NCBI GenBank assembly: GCA_037349105.1
Contig: JAYJMM010000105.1
Span: 2,542,001-2,606,000 of the forward strand
Reading direction: 5' to 3'
DNA: 64,000 nt
From: Limnomonas spitsbergensis
Lineage: Eukaryota; Chlorophyta; Chlorophyceae; Chlamydomonadales
Both the position numbers and the translations under genes were made by a program. Below, in pieces: positions 23,485 through 33,476 of this stretch. The first letter of the stretch is position 1, and each line of letters begins with the position of its first letter. Below the pieces are notes generated by a model. The model saw nothing but the letters and a program-made list of their open reading frames with translations. It did not search any database and was not told the origin of the DNA.

Positions 23485-26242
23485 GTCAATAACGTTACAC
23501 CTCTGGGCCCGCTCAAAGCTCGGCCGCGTGGGCGCCCAACTGTTCAGAAGGGAGTTAAGGATGCACTAAAAGGAAGAGAGGGGGAAAGGAACAAAAGGAG
23601 AGGCCGGGAAGGCTAAGCAGACCAAGTCCAACACCTGAGTTCCACTAGAGACCACCCCTCAACAAAGCCTCTAAGAAAATAAAAGTCCAGGAAAGCAAGC
23701 GTATCCCACCCCTGCTTGGCCGCGAGGGCGCTCCACTGATCAGAAGGGAGAAAAGAAGAAACTAAAAAGGGGGCAAACAACAACAACAACAACAACAAAA
23801 CAAAAAGGCCAAAAGAGAAGACCGGAAAGGCCAACGACATCGGCCTCAGAAACCCCGGAGACTTACCCTCAATAATGCCCACAGCACAGTCCACAAAAGC
23901 AAGTGCGTCCCACCCATGCTCAGCCTGGTACAACTGGTGGAAGTTAGTGGCAGCGCCCGGAGGACCTGCCGACCCCCGCTCCCGTAACTGCTCCCTGATA
24001 CTAGGGCACTGGAAGCACACATGCAGCGCATCCTCTACCTCCTCGCTATCCCCCCCTGCCCTACACCGCTGGCAGCAGCGTGCTTGTCGCCGCTGACCGT
24101 TGCGCCGTCCTCTGGTATCAGCAGTGCTGATCGCGCCAAGCCGCAGTCGCAAATTGGTGCGCACACGAGCACACTCCCTCTGACTAGTGCGGCTCTGGGC
24201 TTGCGCCAGCACGGCACCTGCCGTAGACTGGAACCAGGTGCGGTAGGTTGCCGCAGATCTGTGCTCGGTGGTAGGGTCCCTGGGGTCCCCACCGCCGCTT
24301 GCGTCCAGCCGTGCTTGCTCGTAGGCTGCGTCAACAAGTGCCAACACCCTGTGACGGGTAGGCGCTGTAGGGCAGCTGCTGCCTCGCGCAAGGTGGGGGT
24401 GGCTGCCCCCCGCTCCAGCTCCTCTAATGCACCCAGCAGATCAGAGCACCACGTGCGGCCGCCAGTGCCCTGGCTGATTGCAAGCTGCATATCTGCTGCC
24501 ATGGCTTGAGCCATGAGAGGGCTGTAATGCTGTGCCTCCGGTGCCACCGCTGCATTGTAGAAGCGGAGGATATGGGCCCACCAGTCTCGCTGTAGTGGTT
24601 GGAGATGCAGCTTTTTCATGACTCCCCAACTGGCGGCTGATGCAGGTAGCCCCGCAGCCTGGCGTAGGTGCTGAAGCAAGCTGGACTGCAGTTTGCTGGA
24701 GAGACATTGCCGCGGTCGAAGGTGGCTGGTGGCCCACACCACGTCGCCGTAGTTGGCCGCAGGCGCTGCGTACACAGCTGCCAGCCTGTTGCGGGTTGGA
24801 CGATGGCGCCTTAGGCCCACCTTGGCTGCCATGCGGCGAACAAGGTGCAGCGCGGCAGCCAAAGGCGCCTGTCTACCCTCCATGGCCCTCTTCATGCCGC
24901 CGCTTTCGTGCTGCGTGATGCCCAAGAACTTGAATTCTTGGACACGCTTCAACACGGTACGGTCAGGGCCGTACACGCAAACATGGGCTGGCTGTCGGCG
25001 CTGCGCTGCTAAGCGGCTGCCAAACTCTATGATCTCTGTCTTACCGACATTGACCTGAAGCTGTTTATGTACTGCATATTCATGCAAGGCATCAAGCATG
25101 CGTTGCAGCCCTGCTGGGGTACGGGCTAGCAAGGAGAGGTCATCCGCATACAGCAGGCAGCGTAGCTGTCGCCCCGCCTGCATGTCAATGCCCTCTGCCA
25201 GGCACTTGGCTGCGAGCATGGCCGGCAGGTCACTGAGGTAAAGGCTGAAGAGCAGGGGGCTCAGGGGGCAGCCCTGTTTGATGCCCCTGGTGCAAGGCAC
25301 AGGACCAGTGCGCTTGTGGCCGTCAGTGAGCGTGTAAACTGCACCGGCATAAAGCGCTTGCACCGCGCGTAACAGGCATGCAGGCATGTGAAGATGCTCG
25401 CATAAATGCCGCCACAGCTGCTCCTGGGGCACGCTGTCATAGGCCTTTGTGAAGTCCACAAAGGCCACATGCAGCTTGCCACGGCCTGCAGCTGCCCGTT
25501 GAGCATGGACTGCATGCCTGAGCAGAAAAGCAGCCTGGAGCGTGCTACGGCGCTGTTGAAAACCAAACTGCTCAGGAGGGACGTGGCCGTGCAATCGTGC
25601 CCACTCATCAGTGATGGCAGTGAGCATGCTGGCATACAGCCGGTAAAGCACGCTAGTGATGGCGATAGGCCGGAAATCACCGGGATCAAGGGGTCGCCCT
25701 TCTTGTACACAGGCTGAATCCTGACTGGCTGCCAGGCACTAGGCATTCCCCCCCGCACCGCCATGGCAGTGAACCAGTCTTGCAGCAGATCCCTCAGCAC
25801 ATGCCGTTGCTCCCCCTCTGAATCGTCCTCTACCATAGCCAACTTGATAAAGGGGGCCGCCAGACCGTCTAGGCCCGTTGCGGTGTGTACGCGCATGCGG
25901 GAGAAAGCGCTTGCGAAGCAAGAGGCAAGCTGCTCAGCTGACACGCCTAGGTCCTCCGGCTGAGCGGTGGTAGGGGGCAAGTTTGCCTGTGGCGCCACAG
26001 GAGAGGGGGGCACAGTGGCAGTGAATTGCTGTCGCAGGTGTGCCTCCCACTTCAGGGAGGAGACAGCCGTGGTGGGGCAGGTCTGCCGCCTCTCTTGCAG
26101 CTGCTCCCGGTAGACGTTGCACTCGCCACGCTGCAGCTTGTCAGCTGTAGCCGCTGCCATATGGCGCGCGTGTAGTAGCGGCAACGCCGTCGTGCTGTGG
26201 ACTTGTAGCGCTGCCTGGCTGCCTTGCGCTCTGGGCCTGTGT
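23485..26242 (-). mobile_element. 5'-truncated LINE (non-LTR retrotransposon), best copy in window
   Basis: This 2,758-bp minus-strand insertion is bounded by TAGTGGTCTT at 23475-23484 and again at 26243-26252, a perfect 10-bp target duplication. Its 3' end (GTCAATAACGTTACACCTCT read on the plus strand) matches the tails at 10.0, 16.06, 34.71 and 38.08 kb. It contains a reverse transcriptase and a C-terminal Cys/His cluster but no endonuclease, so the 5' part is missing. There is no poly(A); the tail is a fixed sequence. Confidence 0.92.
23613..26184 (-). pseudogene. LINE reverse transcriptase ORF with two frameshifts
   Basis: In reading order, the first frame (26184 to about 25675) covers the RT N-terminal region up to AWQPVRIQPVYKKGDP. 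A one-base slip then moves to the frame 25651-24350. That frame has RT motif A (HVAFVDFTKAYDSVP), motif B (GIKQGCPLSPLLFSLYLSDL) and the catalytic motif C (LLYADDLSLLA), with YADD intact. A second slip near 24350 moves to the frame 24347-23613, which has LALVDAAYEQARLDASGGG and a Cys/His cluster, CQRC...HVCFQCPS, typical of the C-terminus of LINE ORF2 proteins. Typical role: target-primed reverse transcription in the nucleus. With both frameshifts and no endonuclease this copy is inactive. After IIEG the frame runs into 3' UTR, where a diverged second WDTLAFLD stretch appears. Confidence 0.9.
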
Positions 26243-26252
26243 TAGTGGTCTT

Positions 26253-27284
26253 GTGCTGAAGTATTACGCGTGTTAGCCGTATTACCGTAAACGGCCCGTT
26301 TATGGCAGCAATTTTGCCCAGGAACAGCTACAGGTGATAAGTTGTCAGTGCAGAGCAGAGTTTCACACGTCAGGTTTTTTTAGTGCGGTGCCGTGTGAAG
26401 GGCATGACACTGGCCAGGCATTAGGTGGGAATACTGAAATCTCTAATTTTAATTAATTTTTACTGGACAGGCGAGAGGGGGACAAGAAATAATAATGTAC
26501 CCCATCGTCCCAAACTTGTGCAGCCTAACGAGAGCATTCCAAACCTGGTCTGAACATGTTTTCGGCCCAGGGGAGGAAAAGGGGGCAAAGTTGGGGTGGG
26601 GGAGGGGGATCACCAAGAGAAAGCAATTTTAGCTACAATTTTTTTCGACATCAGATTGAGACGAGACATACAACTTTGCGTTTCTCTCGACAAATGCTTT
26701 TGTTCCGCATCATGAAATATAGTTTTTTAAACCAAATCCCCTAGACATCCCATTTTGGCAGAGGGGGCGATTCCGCAACCAAAACACTTGTGTTTGTATG
26801 CCCATTCTTTAGTCAAACAGTAATGATGAGTTGTTATGATTCAAGCAATGACTACAGTCTGTGCGTTTTGTACCCGAGTGCTGTCTTTAGCAGCATAAAG
26901 GGATCCGTACCTGCCCTTTTTTGTCCGTGTGTGTGTGCGTGTGTTCGTGTGTTTCAACGAATCGCCGATTACTCACTCGTCTCTTGACGCCTGAGCATGC
27001 TTGGCCTGTCGATATCTCTAACTCGTGGCACTTCGCTTTATGATGGTGTTTTGCAAGCGTGTCGTTGCTCCGCGTCTGAAATCGACTTTCGGTTGGGACA
27101 CGCTTACGCCCATTGCTGGGAGTCGCTAGCAAGAAAATGAACGATTCCTTCATTTGATAATGTCGGCACCATCAAAAATTGAGAAGCGTTGATGCGCAGG
27201 AATTTGCCCAGTGCGTTCTACCTTGGTCGATACCAGACTGCGCGCCCTGTGCGTACGTGTCGTTCACACTAAAAGTGTCATCCT
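26253..27284. other. Intergenic with a GT-rich microsatellite
   Basis: No exon is recognised. A TGTGTGTGTGCGTGTG-type simple repeat lies near 26925-26950. Confidence 0.4.
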
Positions 27285-27292
27285 CGCCTGGG

Positions 27293-28052
27293 AGGTATCG
27301 ATCTCCCTTAAAAACGTACTTTTACTCTCCAACGTTTCAGTCAAATGACATGGCATTATTTGCCAACGTTGGCAAGTGAGTGACGTCATTTCCCCCCTAA
27401 ATCCGTCATCTTTGAAGTGTAGCGCATGCCATTAATTATTTGCATTACTTGTTATTTATCGACCTCGATTCCGATCGTACCAAGTGCCCAGAGGGCCTCC
27501 ATGGAAGCGGGGGTGTTGCAGGCGTGGGTGGACTAATCGCTGCTGCAGCCCATCCTGATGATTATCTAAAGCTGCAGGTAATTTTTTTACTGGTATGAAG
27601 CGTGCCTGAACCTTCGCCTACTACAAGAGCATTCACTGCATTTTGGTGTGCAGTTTCAGCCCACATGCACAGCATTGAGCCAGCGAACACAGCATCCCAC
27701 CCTTTTGGGGCAACATCTTGCATGCATGCGCAGCTTCCACCAGCACTGGCAGCCCCCGAATGCATGCCCAGCCCCCCGCATGCATGCACCTTACCCCGCC
27801 CGCTTGCATGCACTACCGGACTACCCCACGGCCGCATGCGCACTGCTTGCATGCACAGCTCCCACCCACATGCACACTGCCTACATGCACACACCCCTGC
27901 CCACATGCACAGCATCCCGCCTGCTTGCAGAGCGCCCCACACGCATGCGCATTCCTTGCATGCATAGGTCCTCGCTTGCATTCACATCACGTAGCCGCGC
28001 TCGCGACCCTCCACCTGCATTCTTAGCTCCTTCCCACATGCAAACACCCCGC
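27293..28052 (+). repeat. Left terminal inverted repeat
   Basis: About 760 bp that recur inverted at 31503-32976. Landmarks shared by both copies include TTGCCAACGTTGGCAA, GATCGTACCAAGTGCCCAGA and a run of TGCATGCA-type motifs between 27.7 and 28.05 kb. The latter give CA/TG-rich low-complexity frames that are not genes. Confidence 0.9.
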
Positions 28053-28075
28053 CGGCATACGCCTTAACCCCCGCC

Positions 28076-29432
28076 TGCCAGTATTGCAGCATCTTTCGTG
28101 ACTGTATGCTAGAGAACCCAGCCAAGGATCCACGAGTCATGAACATTCTCACTGGCTGCAGTTCACCGGGGGATCTGGTCCGCATCTGCGAGAATACCGG
28201 CGATGATTTCACTGCGTGATCCATGACAGAGGAGGGGCTAACGACTCACAGCTGCTCTGCAAAGAGGTGTGGCCAGACATGCTGCCATATCTCGTGGGGG
28301 GACCAGAAGCTGCCTGACATGACATGTGGCGTCTTCAGGTTGGGTGGACTGCTGAAGGTCAAGTTGCATACCCGTATGCACCGTGCTTTAATCCCGCCTG
28401 GGCGTTTCGAGGCAGATGGATCAGAGTTCTCCTTGCTGAGGTAAATTTGCCCTGGGCTAGACTGTAAATTCGCTAACCCGAAGCTTTTCTATAAACAGGG
28501 GCAAATGTACATCACGAGTGGATTTAAACAGAGCATGCCATGGATCAAGCCTTTGTAATATATCACTTTCTCTTTCCCTTACCCCGCTTAGGTACAGCCC
28601 CATGTGCTTTTTCTCGTATGAGGTCATGTGTGACTTGTCAGCGCAATGTATCGGCTGATGGAACTTCTACCGCAACTTGCTGCTCAGGTCAGTCAGATAT
28701 CCTGAACTGCCACTTGCAAACAAAAAGGTGCAACCCAGGGTATGCTACACGTGTTTATTTTAGGGAGCCTCTACTGTGATTCAGCTAAGGCCCGATGATC
28801 CACGTGCATCAAGCCCTGTTTTGCCCGGGCCACCGGCCGTAGGATGGTCAAGGTTTGGCACATTGCACCTGCTCCATTTGCTCAGTTCTACCATTCATGC
28901 CCTTCGAAGGTATCACATAGTGCCTATAACAGGCTCCATAGAGGTCACTGCAGCCGTTGTTGCAACAGCAAAGCAGCGCTTGCTCAGCAACGAGTCGCCG
29001 CTCTTTCGGCGTGCCACGCTTGACGTCATCATGCAGCAGTATGATGGTATCACAATTGGCTTTCACCATGACCGGTGTTGCATCGCGGCCCCTTGTTTGG
29101 CAGATCTTGAGGCGCCGCTTGTTTTGGGGTCAAGCTTCAAGGACAGATGCTTTGTCCATGACCATAGCCACCGTATATCACGGCTAGCCCTCGTGCAAGA
29201 CAGCAGCTACTCTGCTGGTTTCTCTGAGGAGAAGCTTGATGACTTGAGGGCTGCTTTCGCTAGGATGCGCAGCGACCGCTCCGGGCATTCACCAAAACTA
29301 ATCAGGAGTTTGGAGAGCAACTGTGGATACATGTCTCATATTGTTTTCCTTCTGTGCGTGCGACACTGTGTGCACCACATGAACACAGTTCAGAGGGAGA
29401 AGGAGTCAGGGGAGCGCTTCTTTGCGAAGTGA
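28076..29432 (+). pseudogene. Decayed cysteine-rich transposon protein (transposase-like N-terminal part)
   Basis: A single frame runs 28076-28440 with one in-frame TGA at 28217-28219. It encodes CQYCSIFRDCMLENPAKDPR, KRCGQTCC and LLKVKLHTRMHRALIPPGRF. A GTAAAT donor after 28440 joins an acceptor before 28592 in phase, giving LLRYSPMCFFSYEVMCDLS and then a TGA at 28656. A further open frame, about 28764-29432, carries VIMQQYDGITIGFHHDRCC and FSEEKLDDLRAAFARM. The clustered Cys and the RYSPxCFF block recall transposase proteins of large algal TIR elements (KDZ-like). The catalytic part is absent, replaced by the minisatellite. A 36-base intron around the first TGA is formally possible but unusually short. 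The gene is judged non-functional. Confidence 0.5.
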
Positions 29433-29631
29433 CAAAAAAACTTCAGCCTGTCTTCAGTTGTCTATGCTTGGCTCGTATTTCCGCCAATATTGAGGTTTCC
29501 GTCATGTAATATACAGTGGTTTTGAACTTGACTCAACAGCCTTACCCAGTGAAAGTGGCTCAGCAACAGTATCCCTCAATGGCATAACAGTATCACAGGG
29601 ATCCACACTCAAGATTTCAACCTTCAACCCA

Positions 29632-30476
29632 GCTTGGGTCTTCTAGAGTGACATGCTGGGGGTGCATCAGTGCATTCATGATTCCAGTCTACAGCCCAGC
29701 TTGGGTCTCCTAGAGTGGCAAGCCTAGGGGCATCGACACAAATTAGATTTCAGTTGAACCCCCTGCTTGGGATTCCTCGAGTGGCATGCTTGTGGCTCAT
29801 CAACATAATTAAGATTTCAGTCTACAGCATTGCTCACGTCTCCTAGAGTGGCATGTCTAGGGCGCATCAGCATAATGAAGATTCCAGTCTAAGACCCTGC
29901 TTGGGTCTCCTAAAGTGGCATGTCTAGGGCGCATCAGCATGCTTAAGGTTCAGTATTGTGCCATGCTTGGGTCTCCTAGAGTGGCATGTCTGGGGCGCAT
30001 CCGCATAATTAAGGTTCAGTATTGGGCCCTGCTTGGGTCTCCTAGAGTGGCATGTCTAGAGCGCATCCGCATAATTAAGGTTCAGTATGGAGCCTTGCTT
30101 GGGTCTCCTAGAGTGACATGCCTGGGGCGCATCAGCATAATTAAGATTCAAGTCTAAGACCATGCTTGGGTCTCCTAGAGTGGCATGTCTAGGGCGCATC
30201 AGCATAAGTAAGGTTCAGTATGGAGCCATGCTTGGGTCTCCTTGAGTGGCATGCCTGGGGCGCATCAGTATAATGAAGATTTCAGTCTAAAGCCTTGCTC
30301 ACGTCTCCTATGGTGCATACCTGGGGTGCATCAGCATAATTAAGATTTCAGTCTAGAGACCTCCTCGGGTGTCCTAGAGTGGCATGTCCAGGGTGCATCA
30401 GCATAATTAAAATTTCAGTATTCAGCCATGCTTGGGTCTCCTAGAGTGGCATACCTGGGGCAAATCAGATTAATTG
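29632..30476. repeat. Minisatellite, about 13 units of ~66 bp
   Basis: Each unit contains GGGTCTCCTAGAGTGGCATG, then a GGGCGCATCAGCATAATTAA-type stretch and a variable CAGTCT segment. Units start near 29632, 29700, 29767, 29834, 29901, 29967, 30033, 30100, 30166, 30233, 30300, 30365 and 30434. It lies wholly inside the TIR element. Confidence 0.9.
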
Positions 30477-30994
30477 TGATGAAATAAATCTGAAGCCGTA
30501 ATACCGTCACATGAATCCTGAACTATACAATTTTCGAGGAGAAAACAGGAAACCAAGATTTCAGTCGGAAGCCCCGCTCAAAGCCTACTTGAGAGACATG
30601 TCTCGTGCGTATCAAGCAAAATGAAGGTGCCTCAAACATCATGAAACAAAGGGCATGGCTAGGCAATATAGTCTGCATAGTGAAGCCGCTCAAAAAATAC
30701 AAAATAAAAGGTGGGAATGAGACCCGACTGAGCAGGTTGGTTGCGCATCATGACGCGCGCAATGACACCCACTGCGAACTCGGTCGACTCCACTCCTAGG
30801 GAGTAGTCTGGTAGATGGCCCATGCCAAATTCCTTCCATTGGGCCCAAAGGCTGCACAAAAGCTATCAACTCCGCTAGCCGCTCGCATATCCGTAACACA
30901 TTCAAATGCAAGCTCCCAATGGAGCTTGCACCCGTCTCGGCTAATGAATAAATGTACAACATGGCTTGCTGTTTCTAAAGGGTCTGCCTCACAA

Positions 30995-31430
30995 CCTTCT
31001 GCCTTGCTAACAGCTTCGAGCAGGGGGGCTGTGCGTGCAAGCGTGGGGCTGCGCATACGGGCGGAGAGCCGCCCATTTGGGCGGAACTTGCGCATACAGA
31101 TAAGGGCATGTGCATACGGGCAGTGCTATGGGTGGATAACAGTGTATGCAGATGGGGGATGGGGGACCGTGCGGGCGGGTGGGGGTAACATTGCATACAG
31201 GGGGGGTCTGCAGAATGCGGAATGTGAGTGGGGATGGGGGGCAGTACCAGCGGATGGGAGTAACAGTACATACAAGTGGGGGCCTGTGCATACGGGCTGT
31301 GTCTATGGGTGGGTAACAGTAAAAGTCGATGGGGGACTGGGGGGCCGTGCGGGCGTGCGGGAAATGTGCATGGGGGTGTGGACTGTGTACACGGGTAGGG
31401 GATGGCTCATGAGGTTGAAAGACCGTTTAT
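30995..31430. repeat. G-rich GTGCATACGGGC low-complexity array
   Basis: Short imperfect motifs such as TGTGCATACGGGC and GATGGGGGAC recur irregularly. It adjoins the inner edge of the right TIR. No coding sense is seen on either strand. Confidence 0.6.
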
Positions 31431-32157
31431 GAGGGCGAGGTGCAGAGCATATTGGCAGGCGCCAGGCGGCTGTGCGTGCAAGCGGGGGTAGTGTGCATGT
31501 GGGCGGGGTGTTTGCATGTGGGAAGGAGCTGAGAATGCAGGTGGAGGGTCGCGAGCGCGGCTACGTGCTGTGAATGCAGGCATGAACATGTGCATGCAAG
31601 GAATGCGCATGCGTGTGGGGCGCTCCGCAAGCAGGCGGGATGCTGTGCATGTGGGCATGGGTGTGTGCATGTAGGCAGAGTGTATGTGGGTGGGAGCTGT
31701 GCATTCAAGCGGTGAAGTTTTGTGAAGTTTTTACAGTCCATCAGAGCAAGCGGGCGGGGTACCGTGCATGCATGCGGGGGGCTGGGCATGCATTCGGGGG
31801 CTGTCAGTACTGGTGGAAGCTGCGCATGCATGCAAGATGCTGCCCAAAAGGGTGGGATGCTGTGTTAGCTGGCTCAATGCTGTGCATGTGGGCTGAAACT
31901 GCACACCAAATTGCAGTGAATGCTCTTGTAGTAGGCAGAGGTTCAGGCACGCTTCATACCAGTAAAAGTAAGACCTGCAGCTTTTAATAATCGCGCCTCA
32001 GGATGGGCTGCAGCAGCGATTAGTCCATCCTCGCCTGCAACACTGTCGCTTCCATGGAGGCCCTCTGGGCACTTGGTACGATCGGAATCGAGGTCGATAA
32101 ATAACAAGTAATGCAAGCATTTAATGGCATGCGCTCCTCTTCAAAGATGACGGACTA

Positions 32158-32869
32158 AGAGCGGATTCACACCTGATTCCCATCTATCGGTTTCGCATGG
32201 TTTCGCGTGGTTTCGCGTGGTTTCAGTTCGGTTCAGTTCGACGAAACCACGCCAACTGAAACCGGTCTCGGACCACCAGTTTCAGTTCGCTGGTTTCGCA
32301 AGGTTGGCTGGTTTCGTAAGTTTCGTCACGATTTGTCGGCATTGCTCGACGCGGTCTACATACCGCGCCCTGATTTTCAAATTACAGCTTCCTCAACTGT
32401 AGTTCTTTCTATACCTCCAACTGCTCGTTGCCATAAAGGTTGTCGGCAGCAATCAGACCCCAACTACGAGGCAAGGGCGCATCAAACAGCCTGCTAGGAA
32501 CGTCATGCCGAATGAGAAGGCACAGCAGTAAAGGAATGTGTTATTTGATTGAATATCTCCAATTGTCCCACCATGAGGATGGGGTTGAGTCGGCTGAGGA
32601 CGACATGCCATCCGATGTGCTCATCAGATCAGCATGACAGCATGGCAATGACGACCATGCTGTCATGCTAGACCGTGCTGTATTGTCTGTTGTTGTATGT
32701 TGCTTTCCTGGCCACTTCACTGCATAAGCTGACGTCTAAGCATGCGACGGCCGCAAGGTTTAGTTTTTCTGATGTGAATTAGGTGAGAACGCAGGTTGCG
32801 AAACCAGTCGCCAAACTGACGAACTGAACCGAACCGAACTCGACGTAGAACTAGGTGTGAATCGGCTCT
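32158..32869. mobile_element. Nested MITE-like element with TA duplication
   Basis: The element starts AGAGCGGATTCACACCT and ends with the complement of AGAGCCGATTCACACCT, an inverted repeat of about 17-20 bp with one mismatch. TA flanks both sides (32156-32157 and 32870-32871). The left TIR of the host transposon (27380-27405 region) shows the empty site. Subterminal GGTTTCG/CGAAACC motifs recur near both ends. No ORF of note. Confidence 0.8.
32631..32669. repeat. 15-bp perfect inverted repeat
   Basis: AGCATGACAGCATGG pairs with CCATGCTGTCATGCT across a 9-base loop. It is inside the nested MITE. Confidence 0.9.
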
Positions 32870-32984
32870 TAGGGGAAAATGACGTCACTCACTTGCCAAC
32901 GTTGGCAAATAATGCCATGTCATTTGACTGAAACGTTGGAGAGTAAAAGTACGTTTTTAAGGGAGATCGATATCTGCGCCTGGG

Positions 32985-33476
32985 CGCATATCCCGTCTCA
33001 AATGGACATATTTTCCATGCAAAAAGCTGCTACGTCGTGGCAATTTGATTTCATATTCCGCTTTACAACTTGTCTACATCCCAGGTCACGAATCTCACTC
33101 CATGTGTGCCTCTGGGGCTCTGGGCCTCGTTTGCTTATGGCACGTTCGTAAAACAAGTTACGATTCGTCCATTCAAGATTATGCGTGGACAGCTTCGGCG
33201 CCCTATGTTCCAGTCCCACCTTCGCAGACATCAGTCAGTGTGCGTGGCCGGTTGTCTAGTACCAGTACGTGAAGGTCACACTAAAAGTGCACGGCCATGC
33301 GGTATTGGCCATGTTCATTTTAGTGTGCGAAACCGATATACTGCGATTGACAGCCTGCTGGACAGGCGACACCAGGCCTATGAAGACGAAAACATGATTG
33401 GCCTCTACCTCGCCAGCATTTGAGCTGAAACCTCGCACAAAAACCAGTGCATGGACACACACCGATTCATTTATGA
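32985..33476. other. Right flank of the TIR element, nothing firm
   Basis: Several short open frames but no recognisable protein. A short inverted repeat, CACACTAAAA...TTTTAGTGTG, lies at about 33277-33326. Confidence 0.3.

Larger units (their letters stand above)
27293..32976. mobile_element. Large TIR DNA transposon with 8-bp target duplication
   Basis: The 5,684-bp element is flanked by CGCCTGGG on both sides (27285-27292 and 32977-32984). Its ends are inverted copies: AGGTATCGATCTCCCTTAAA at the left and the complement of AGATATCGATCTCCCTTAAA, with one extra base, at the right. The inverted repeat runs about 760 bp. Inside are a decayed cysteine-rich protein gene (28.08-29.43 kb), a 13-unit minisatellite and a G-rich low-complexity stretch. 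Long TIRs with 8-bp duplications fit several DNA transposon superfamilies, among them hAT and Kyakuja/Dileera/Zisupton (KDZ). The coding remnant loosely favours KDZ, but this is a guess from memory of algal relatives. Confidence 0.85.
31503..32976 (-). repeat. Right terminal inverted repeat, split by a nested MITE
   Basis: Inverted copy of 27293-28052. It is longer only because a 712-bp element sits at 32158-32869. Without it the two TIRs align end to end with scattered substitutions, apart from a local replacement near 31705-31750. Confidence 0.88.

Noticed and set aside
27602..28067. Overlapping open frames on both strands rich in Met, His, Cys and Ala
   Set aside because: They arise from TGCATGCA low-complexity sequence in the TIR and recur in the inverted copy.
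29632..30476. CRISPR-like direct repeats
   Set aside because: Units are contiguous and diverged with no unique spacers of constant size, and the setting is eukaryotic; it is a minisatellite.
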